39,522 nt of DNA from contig CAZAZQ010000022.1 in assembly GCA_964489705.1 (NCBI GenBank), positions 1 through 39,522 on the forward strand, read 5' to 3'. The notes under the pieces were generated by a model. The model searched no databases, was not told where the DNA came from, and saw only the letters and a list, made by a program, of their open reading frames with translations. Below, in pieces: positions 33,833-39,522 of this stretch. This DNA is from CAZAZQ01 sp964489705. Lineage in GTDB: Bacteria; Zixibacteria; MSB-5A5; GN15; FEB-12. Every line of letters begins with the position of its first letter. Within the stretch, counting starts at the first letter, position 1. Both the position numbers and the translations under genes were made by a program.

Positions 33833-33850
33833 AAGCAAAATAGTTGCCAA
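33833..33850 (-). promoter_or_regulatory. Sigma54-type promoter of the PEP-CTERM gene
   Basis: The minus strand reads TTGGCAACTATTTTGCTT. The GG and GC doublets are exactly ten bases apart, matching the -24/-12 pattern (TTGGCACG-N4-TTGC) with one main difference. It lies about 44 bases before the ATG. The remainder of the 33790-34118 gap is AT-rich and contains a terminator but no gene. Confidence 0.6.
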
Positions 33851-34056
33851 AATAGAGGACACCAAGCTGGTTTTTATAGCTATTCCCTTGTTAACCAACA
33901 AGATAAAAGTTGCTGACTGCAATGCCTGGCGAAGGATTTTCCTCTAAGGTGTGCAAAAAAAAGCACAAAAAGGGTATTTTCGTGTCTGAATTTTCCTTTG
34001 TGGAAGTGGAAGATATGAGAGTCAGTTACTGTTTGTTTACTACTGTCGTCCAGCAA

Positions 34057-34085
34057 AAAAGGCAGGTGTAAACCACCTGCCTTTT
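34057..34085 (-). terminator. Terminator after the outer-membrane protein gene
   Basis: GGCAGGTG (34061-34068) and CACCTGCC (34074-34081) form a stem extended by A-T pairs, with T tracts on both strands. It lies just after the stop of the minus-strand gene starting at 34799. Confidence 0.85.
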
Positions 34086-34118
34086 GTTTTTGAGAATAGT
34101 TAGCCCTTTCGGAAGTTG

Positions 34119-34799
34119 TTATCCACCCAGATGATAGTTGATGCCGAACATCACCCGAAATTCGTCTTTCGGTTGGGCGACGGCATCGTCGGCGTCGTTG
34201 AAATCGTACTCATCTCGTGGGTTGACGTCTTGGCCGTCCGGGCTGTACGCCGTGTCATGCCCGTAGAGCATACTGGGGAAGAAATGGTCGGCACCGATAT
34301 TCAGCACCAAATCGACATGGGGATTCATACTGAAGAGCTGCTCGAATCCGAAACCGATGCCCCACTGTTTGCTGGTAATGTCGAAGTCTTCATTCCCGCC
34401 CACGTATTTGAAATTGCCGGTAAAGCGGGCGTAGCGCGGTCCGGCGTAGAGAAACGCTCCGTGGGAGATCGGTTTGAATTGGAACATAAAGTCAAGCCGG
34501 AAATCCCAGACCCAGCCTTTTTTCTCCGGGATGCCGTTGGTTGCGTCATTGATGAAAATACGCCGTGCTTCCGCCGCTTTTCCCGGCTCCACCGAGGCGT
34601 AGCCGAACCCAAGCCGCATTTTGAAGGGGAAACCTTGTGCCAAGTTGGAAAAAGTGCTGTTGAACTGGAATCCAGGTCCTCCCGCATACCCCAGCACGAT
34701 CCCGCTGGAGATGCCGGGTCCGCCGGATATCTGGGACATGCCCGGGCTGACCATGAGAAGGATGCCCCCCAAAACAAGCACGATATGTATGTTTTTCAT
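34119..34799 (-). CDS. Outer-membrane beta-barrel protein
   Basis: A 226-residue protein with a signal peptide (IHIVLVLGGILLMVSPGMSQ). The mature chain has repeated amphipathic strands ending in aromatic residues: GFQFNSTFSNL, FKMRLGFGYASVEP, WDFRLDFMFQFKP, AFLYAGPRYARFTGNF, WGIGFGFEQLF and FRVMFGINYHL near the C-terminus. This pattern suits a small OmpA/OmpW-like barrel. No domain beyond the barrel is visible, so its substrate or role is unknown. It stands alone between a terminator and a 540-base gap. Confidence 0.7.
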   Translation of the reverse strand: MKNIHIVLVLGGILLMVSPGMSQISGGPGISSGIVLGYAGGPGFQFNSTFSNLAQGFPFKMRLGFGYASVEPGKAAEARRIFINDATNGIPEKKGWVWDFRLDFMFQFKPISHGAFLYAGPRYARFTGNFKYVGGNEDFDITSKQWGIGFGFEQLFSMNPHVDLVLNIGADHFFPSMLYGHDTAYSPDGQDVNPRDEYDFNDADDAVAQPKDEFRVMFGINYHLGG

Positions 34800-35338
34800 T
34801 GTACCACCACCTAATCGAGGGTTATAAAAATAAGTCTACTTTTCTCTTCTTTTCGTCGACAGCGAAAAGTTCAATCTTTACGAAAAAAACGACAAATAAA
34901 AAATTGGTTGTAATATGTTGCTAATCAATGCGATAGTTGGCCGGTTCGGGGACGTGGAGAAGATTTGTCTCCGATTATTGTAATGATTACAAAGTTGCTT
35001 CCTGTGCAAAAAATGAACAGAAGCGGCAAAAATTCTCCTTTGGAACATGCAATTCGGTTGAGCCGGGATAAGGGTTCGGTGGACATATTGTGTCCACCAA
35101 TGTTGCTATCGGTCTCCCTTTGCAAAAACGCTCCGGCGGGAACTTTTGTCGGCTCGGAATGCTATACGGAAAGAGGAACAAAAACAGTTGACCCTGTGGG
35201 AGTTTACAACGTAATTTTAATATGACCGTTTTGTGCCGTCCCGGTGATAACGGAAATGGCAGGAGTAAAAAAAAGGAAAGGTCGGTAAGGAGACAGTCAG
35301 GAAACGGCACGGAAGGGTCGAGGTAAGGAAAGGGAGAG
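34800..35338. other. Long intergenic region, divergent spacing
   Basis: No gene that I can support. The first 150 bases are AT-rich and presumably hold the promoter of the outer-membrane protein gene on the minus strand. On the plus strand TTGACC (35188-35193) and TAATTT (35212-35217), 18 bases apart, are a possible weak promoter for the HtpX gene, leaving a leader of about 115 bases. Short open frames here lack any recognisable protein. Confidence 0.4.
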
Positions 35339-36214
35339 ATGAATAGCGTAAAAGTATTCATATTGATGGTAACTTTGCTTTTGGTTTTTGCCGCGGTAGG
35401 TTTTCTCATCGGCGGACGCGGAGGGATGATTCTGGCATTGGGGCTGGCGTGCGTGATGAATTTCCTCTCGTATTGGTATTCGGATAAAATCGTCTTGTCG
35501 ATGTACCGTGCCCGGGAAATAACCGAGAGCGAACATCCCCGCCTCTATCGGGTCGTCAAGCGCGTCGCTCAGAAAGCGATGATACCGATGCCGAAAGTGT
35601 ACATTGTCCCGACCAAAGCTCCCAATGCTTTCGCCACCGGCAGGAACGTGGAGCATGCCGCGGTTGCGGCGACGGAAGGGATTCTCGAAATCCTGACCGA
35701 GGACGAACTGGAAGGGGTCATCGGGCATGAAATCGCTCATATCATGAATAAAGATATGCTTATCGGAACCATCGCCGCTACCTTTGCGGGAGCAATCAGT
35801 ATTCTTGCGTCGATTGCGCGCTGGGGGGCGATTTTCGGCGGCTATGGCCGAAACGACGAGCGGGGGGGAGGCTTGTTTGAGCTTTTGGCGGTGGCGATTA
35901 TCGCTCCCATTGTGGCGTTGATAATCCAGATGGCGATTTCGCGCCAGCGGGAATACCGTGCCGATGCCAAGGGAGCGGAGTTGACCGGCAAGTATGCCGA
36001 GTTGGCGTCGGCGTTGGAAAAGCTGCACAAGTCGCCGGTACGTCTCCGCTTTGACCGCACCAAGTTGGCGACGGCGCACTTGATGATTGCCAACCATCTC
36101 TCCGGACGGGGAATGATGGCGCTGTTTTCCACCCATCCGCCGGTGGAGAAACGAATTGAAAAACTGCATGAATTGGCACAACATTCTATTTACGGTGGGT
36201 ATGGACGATACTGA
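35339..36214 (+). CDS. htpX: HtpX-like membrane zinc metalloprotease
   Basis: A 291-residue M48-family protease. Two N-terminal membrane helices (VFILMVTLLLVFAAVGFLIG and GMILALGLACVMNFLSYW) precede the catalytic domain. The zinc site is H130-E-I-A-H134 with E205 in QREYRADAKGAEL as the likely third ligand. NAFATGRNVEHAAVAATEGI and the STHPPVEKRIEKL C-terminal motif are typical of HtpX. The length matches E. coli HtpX (about 293). It degrades damaged or misfolded inner-membrane proteins. A GGAAAGGGAGAG site precedes the ATG. It lies 55 bases before the DUF21/CBS gene. Confidence 0.93.
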   Translation: MNSVKVFILMVTLLLVFAAVGFLIGGRGGMILALGLACVMNFLSYWYSDKIVLSMYRAREITESEHPRLYRVVKRVAQKAMIPMPKVYIVPTKAPNAFATGRNVEHAAVAATEGILEILTEDELEGVIGHEIAHIMNKDMLIGTIAATFAGAISILASIARWGAIFGGYGRNDERGGGLFELLAVAIIAPIVALIIQMAISRQREYRADAKGAELTGKYAELASALEKLHKSPVRLRFDRTKLATAHLMIANHLSGRGMMALFSTHPPVEKRIEKLHELAQHSIYGGYGRY

Positions 36215-36269
36215 TCACAAGCCCGGCAGGATATATGTCCCTCCCTCGTCTGCTAAAGGATCAGCATAG

Positions 36270-37568
36270 ATGGATGCTGAGGTGGTGTGGGAGCTGCTGG
36301 CGATTTTGGCGTTGATTTTCGCCAACGGGTTTTTTGCGTTGAGCGAATTTTCCATTATCGCCAGCCGTCGGAGCAAACTCAAACAACATGCCGACGAGGG
36401 AAAGTTGGGCGCCGTCACGGCGGAGAAAATTCACAGCGATCCCGACAAGTTCCTTGCGACCATCCAAGTCGGTATTACCCTCTTCGGCACCATCGCGGGA
36501 GTCTTGGGAGGGGCGACCTTGGTGGAGGAAATCGAGACAGCTCTTCGTCGGGTTCCCCTATCGGTTATTTCCAATTTCGCCACCACCCTGGCGGTCGGTG
36601 TGGTGGCGGTCGCTATCACCCTCTCCTCGGTTATTCTGGGCGAGTTGGCGCCCAAGTACTTGGCGTTGTCGCAGCCGGAGAAGTATGCCCGCATCGTCGC
36701 CGGACCGATTTCCGTTTTTATCAAGCTTACCTCGTTCCTCTCGACCTTGTTGAGCAAAGCGGCACGCCTCGTGATTCGACTGTTCGGGGTGGTGCCCGAT
36801 ACCAGCAAAACGACCATCAGCGAAGAGGAAATCAACTTCATGATTTTCGAGGGGAAGCAAAAAGGGGTTTTCGGGGAGACCGAAGAAAAGCTCATCCGCT
36901 CGGTGTTTGATTTCGCCGATTCGACCGTGCGACGGGCAATGACGCCGCGTCCCGATGTGGTCGGCATCGAGATTAACACGCCGCCGGATAAAGTGGTCGA
37001 TGTGGTCATCGAACATGGACACAGCCGCTATCCGGTGTATCGGAAAACCATCGACGACGTGGTGGGGATTTTGTACACCAAGGACTTGATTCATCACAAA
37101 TTGAACCCGCAGTTGATAATCCTGCGGGATATTATCCGCCAACCGGTGTTTGTCCCCGATTCGATGTTGCTACCGAAGCTGCTTCGGGATTTCCAGCGCA
37201 AGAAGAACCAGTTTGCCGTTGTGCTCGATGAGTTCGGCGGCACGGCGGGGATTATCACTTTGGAAGATATCCTCGAAGAGCTGGTGGGGGAAATACAAGA
37301 CGAAGACGACACCCGGGTTTCCCCGTTGGTCAAACACTCCGAGACGGTCGCTTTCGCCGACGGTACCGTTTGGCCCGGCGCCATCAACGAGCTGATGGGC
37401 AGCCACTTGCCCGAAGACCGAGCCGAGACGCTGGCGGGGTTGGTTATCGATTATTTGGGGAGGGTGCCGGAGAAGAACGAGTCATTCGAAATCGCCGATA
37501 TGCGGATTGTTATTCTAGAGCAAGATCGCAACCGCCTTACCCGCTTGAAACTTGAAAAAATTCGGTAG
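36270..37568 (+). CDS. DUF21/CBS/CorC-HlyC family membrane protein (hemolysin-like, CNNM)
   Basis: A 432-residue protein. Residues 1-190 are the DUF21/CNNM membrane domain (ANGFFALSEFSIIASRRSKL, GITLFGTIAGVLGGATLVEE and SSVILGELAPKYLALSQPEK). Paired CBS domains follow (RAMTPRPDVVGIEI, GHSRYPVYRKTIDDVVGIL, KNQFAVVLDEFGGTAGII, TLEDILEELVGEIQDEDD), and a CorC/HlyC domain closes the protein. Members are linked to magnesium/cobalt transport or sensing. AAAGGA lies upstream of the ATG. The next genes, a restriction-modification pair, start only 26 bases after its stop with their own promoter overlapping its end. Confidence 0.9.
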   Translation: MDAEVVWELLAILALIFANGFFALSEFSIIASRRSKLKQHADEGKLGAVTAEKIHSDPDKFLATIQVGITLFGTIAGVLGGATLVEEIETALRRVPLSVISNFATTLAVGVVAVAITLSSVILGELAPKYLALSQPEKYARIVAGPISVFIKLTSFLSTLLSKAARLVIRLFGVVPDTSKTTISEEEINFMIFEGKQKGVFGETEEKLIRSVFDFADSTVRRAMTPRPDVVGIEINTPPDKVVDVVIEHGHSRYPVYRKTIDDVVGILYTKDLIHHKLNPQLIILRDIIRQPVFVPDSMLLPKLLRDFQRKKNQFAVVLDEFGGTAGIITLEDILEELVGEIQDEDDTRVSPLVKHSETVAFADGTVWPGAINELMGSHLPEDRAETLAGLVIDYLGRVPEKNESFEIADMRIVILEQDRNRLTRLKLEKIR

Positions 37569-37580
37569 TTCATTTATAAT
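37552..37580 (+). promoter_or_regulatory. Sigma70-type promoter of the restriction-modification pair
   Basis: TTGAAA (37552-37557) and TATAAT (37575-37580) are 17 bases apart. The -35 box lies inside the last codons of the preceding gene. A start near 37587 gives a leader of only about eight bases before the nuclease ATG at 37595. Confidence 0.7.
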
Positions 37581-37594
37581 TATGGGAAAAGTAT

Positions 37595-38464
37595 ATGGAT
37601 GGATTATGGACAAAAGACAAGGAGATTGAGTTTTTTGAGGAAGCATTAGAAAATTTCGCTGAGCCAGAGCAGCTTTTCTATATGTCAGATAACGGCAAGT
37701 TTTACGCTTATTGGCCCAAGTCTTACCAAGGGAAAAAGTCAACTCTTCAAAGCCGAAATGCTCTAATTGGGAGCTTTACAGAAAAATACTCTGTAGCTTT
37801 GTTGCAAAATTTTGCCAAAGAACGAGGTTTGTTTGCTGTTCAAGGTGTCATATGTCAAGAGATAGGTTTGACCCCTCAGTCGCCATCAGATGTTGCGATA
37901 TGCAAAGTTAAAAAACGTGAACAGAGACCCGAAGATATTACCGCCATTTTTGAAGTAAAGATGTCAATTGTTTGGAACTGGGAATACAAGGAAGGTAAAC
38001 TAATTTGCCTTGGCGATTATAGGAGTCATCAAGGAAACCCCGGTTTATTGCGTTCTGATTCAATGTTGAAAGCAATAGGTAAGAGTATAAACATAAGAGT
38101 CTCAGGTCCCAAAGCGTCAAAAATACCCATCATAGTTTTAGGTAACACCCCAATAACACAAAGTTATATTGGCAAAGTTGATCATCTAAAGAGAGCTGGA
38201 ATTATTCAAGGTTTTTGGTCAATAAATCCAGAGCCCTTGGATGATAATGGTGAAAGTATTCGCTCGACTCCCAATAATGGCTTTGTTCGCTTTGATTCAG
38301 CTGATGAGCTTTATGAAGCGCTGGCAGAACTTGTGAGTGAAGATAAGGAGTTTTTTTCAGGTATGAGGACAAAAAGAGATTTAGGACAAATTATAGAAGT
38401 GGCTGCCAAAGAAAATACTTATGAGGAAAAGGCAGAGAAATTTTTAGCCTTAATAAAGGAATAG
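37595..38464 (+). CDS. Probable type II restriction endonuclease (PD-(D/E)XK)
   Basis: A 289-residue protein directly before a DNA methylase gene (four-base gap), the typical type II pair. The nuclease core is visible as SPSDVAICKVKK with the aspartate, followed by DITAIFEVKMS with the E-x-K motif, in the usual D-(~20)-E-x-K spacing. The rest (YWPKSYQGKKSTLQSRNALI, IPIIVLGNTPITQSYIGKVD) does not match a specific enzyme I can name, so the recognition site is unknown. The gene is AT-rich compared with the CBS protein before it, pointing to recent acquisition. Confidence 0.75.
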   Translation: MDGLWTKDKEIEFFEEALENFAEPEQLFYMSDNGKFYAYWPKSYQGKKSTLQSRNALIGSFTEKYSVALLQNFAKERGLFAVQGVICQEIGLTPQSPSDVAICKVKKREQRPEDITAIFEVKMSIVWNWEYKEGKLICLGDYRSHQGNPGLLRSDSMLKAIGKSINIRVSGPKASKIPIIVLGNTPITQSYIGKVDHLKRAGIIQGFWSINPEPLDDNGESIRSTPNNGFVRFDSADELYEALAELVSEDKEFFSGMRTKRDLGQIIEVAAKENTYEEKAEKFLALIKE

Positions 38465-38468
38465 GCTG

Positions 38469-39374
38469 ATGTCGTATAAACGTGCTGGAACGAAGACGAG
38501 TTCTTTTGGTACACCTGGAAGAATTAATCATGATTCTACAAAGTTCTATAATACCCGCCTCTACGAAGGTCTCGTCTCGAAGAAAAAAATAAGTTACGTT
38601 GAGAATCCTATCGACAAGAAAAACTTGAATAGAATTTTTTGCAAATCCAGTGAAGATATGTCTGAATTACCGGATAATAGTGTGCATTTGATGATTACTT
38701 CTCCTCCTTATAATGTCGCAAAAGAGTATGACGAAGACTTATCGCTTGGCGAGTATTTAGAATTTTTAGCGAGGGTGTGGAAGGAAGTGTATAGAGTTCT
38801 TGTACCAGGGGGAAGGGTATGTATAAATGTCGCTAATTTGGGACGGAAACCGTATATTCCATTACATACGTATATCGTCCAAGGAATGTTGGAAATCGGT
38901 TATCTTATGAGGGGTGAAATTATTTGGAATAAAGCATCGAGTGCTAGTCCGTCAACAGCGTGGGGTAGCTGGTTGTCTGCAGCAAATCCCGTTTTGAGAG
39001 ATATTCATGAGTATATTTTGATTTTTTGTAAGGAATCTTTTTCCAGAAAACGACGTAATAGAGAAAATACTATCAAGAAAGAACAGTTTTTAGAGTGGAC
39101 TAAAAGTGTTTGGACTTTCCCGGCTGTTTCTGCAAAAAAAATTGGTCATCCTGCTCCTTTTCCTGAAGAATTGCCTTATCGCTTAATTCAGTTGTATTCT
39201 TTCAAGGGAGATGTAATCTTGGATCCCTTTGTCGGCAGTGGAACAACCTCTCTTGTAGCGTTGAAAACAGGCCGGAATTATATTGGGTATGATAATAATC
39301 CTGAATACGTAAAGTTAGCAGAAGACAGAATCGGTGCCTATAGAAGTCAGGGAGAACTGTATGAAAATGTTTAA
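38469..39374 (+). CDS. Type II DNA methyltransferase (beta class, SPPY)
   Basis: A 301-residue methyltransferase. Motif IV is TSPPYNVAKEYDED, placed before motif I (DVILDPFVGSGTTSLVALKT), so the order is that of beta-class enzymes, usually N4-cytosine or N6-adenine methylases; SPPY favours N4-cytosine. VHLMITSPPY, YRVLVPGGRVCINVANLG and GRNYIGYDNNPEYVKLAEDR are further landmarks. It protects host DNA against the adjoining endonuclease. AAAGGA precedes the ATG, four bases after the nuclease stop. The closing 148 bases of the window hold no recognisable gene. Confidence 0.9.
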   Translation: MSYKRAGTKTSSFGTPGRINHDSTKFYNTRLYEGLVSKKKISYVENPIDKKNLNRIFCKSSEDMSELPDNSVHLMITSPPYNVAKEYDEDLSLGEYLEFLARVWKEVYRVLVPGGRVCINVANLGRKPYIPLHTYIVQGMLEIGYLMRGEIIWNKASSASPSTAWGSWLSAANPVLRDIHEYILIFCKESFSRKRRNRENTIKKEQFLEWTKSVWTFPAVSAKKIGHPAPFPEELPYRLIQLYSFKGDVILDPFVGSGTTSLVALKTGRNYIGYDNNPEYVKLAEDRIGAYRSQGELYENV

Positions 39375-39522
39375 CATAATATCCTCCCACTCTCAATGAG
39401 TCTTTGGTTCTTTTCTCTCCAGTTGCTGTAGCTAAAGATGTGTATCATTTTTACCCGTTGCTCTCGTCGCACTATTTCCGTATTCTCACAGGCAGTGTAA
39501 AGATGGCTAAAGAAGTGAGTAG

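Noticed and set aside
34965..35225. Open frame of 86 codons in the gap before htpX
   Set aside because: No ribosome site, no recognisable domain, and irregular codon use.
1..39522. tRNA, rRNA and CRISPR arrays
   Set aside because: I saw no cloverleaf, rRNA-like stretch or regularly spaced direct repeats on either strand.

Overview
The window looks like a bacterial chromosome segment in which a decaying, GC-rich phage-tail locus has collected several defence cassettes, followed by an ordinary chromosomal stretch. The host is not certain. A PEP-CTERM secreted protein, a lipoprotein with TPR-like repeats, a short-lived-looking set of secreted proteins, an outer-membrane beta-barrel and a heavy-metal RND pump point to a diderm (Gram-negative) bacterium. 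The secreted protein at 30658-31230 and its neighbours resemble proteins I associate with candidate phylum Zixibacteria or other FCB-group lineages; that is recollection, not a search result.

Region 1 (1-7768, very GC-rich except 1240-3545) is a broken contractile-tail/prophage segment. A Sak4-like ATPase fragment runs out of frame into a headless baseplate J protein. A tail protein I is cut short by an AT-richer minus-strand cassette (RHH regulator, COG1078-type HD phosphohydrolase, YwgA-like protein) with its own consensus promoter. A fibre-type protein and a DUF4815 protein follow; the latter is joined in frame to the back half of a class II glutamine amidotransferase. A gamma-glutamylcyclotransferase-like gene ends the region.

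Region 2 (7821-20500) is a seven-gene plus-strand defence operon behind a near-perfect sigma70 promoter: HTH regulator, SNF2 helicase with DUF3883, a probable PD-(D/E)XK nuclease with a QxK motif, a DUF1156 adenine methylase, a YwgA-like/DUF488 fusion, an unrecognised Cys/His protein and a DUF499 ATPase. Most junctions overlap by 4 or 8 bases, so the genes are probably translationally coupled. The methylase holds the standout feature: a complete REP-associated tyrosine transposase (RAYT, HUH/Y1 family) with REP-like hairpins at both ends, inserted fully in frame, so transposase and methylase are one 1146-residue reading frame. The system shares parts with DISARM/BREX-like methylation-linked immunity but lacks drmA/drmB/drmC, pglZ and brxL.

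Region 3 (20501-22620) holds a possible decayed gene, an AT-rich Sll1717-family P-loop ATPase, and a short GC-rich gene tail that may be the far edge of the phage locus.

Region 4 (22632-34799) is mostly minus-strand chromosome: a five-gene metal-efflux operon (Cys/His protein, CusC-, CusB- and CusA-like subunits, PII-like protein), a truncated CPBP protease, a Kv-type potassium channel, a secreted protein, a TPR-type lipoprotein, a PEP-CTERM protein with a sigma54-type promoter, and an outer-membrane protein. Region 5 (35339-39374, plus strand) has an HtpX protease, a DUF21/CBS/CorC transporter-type protein, and an AT-rich type II restriction-modification pair behind a consensus promoter.
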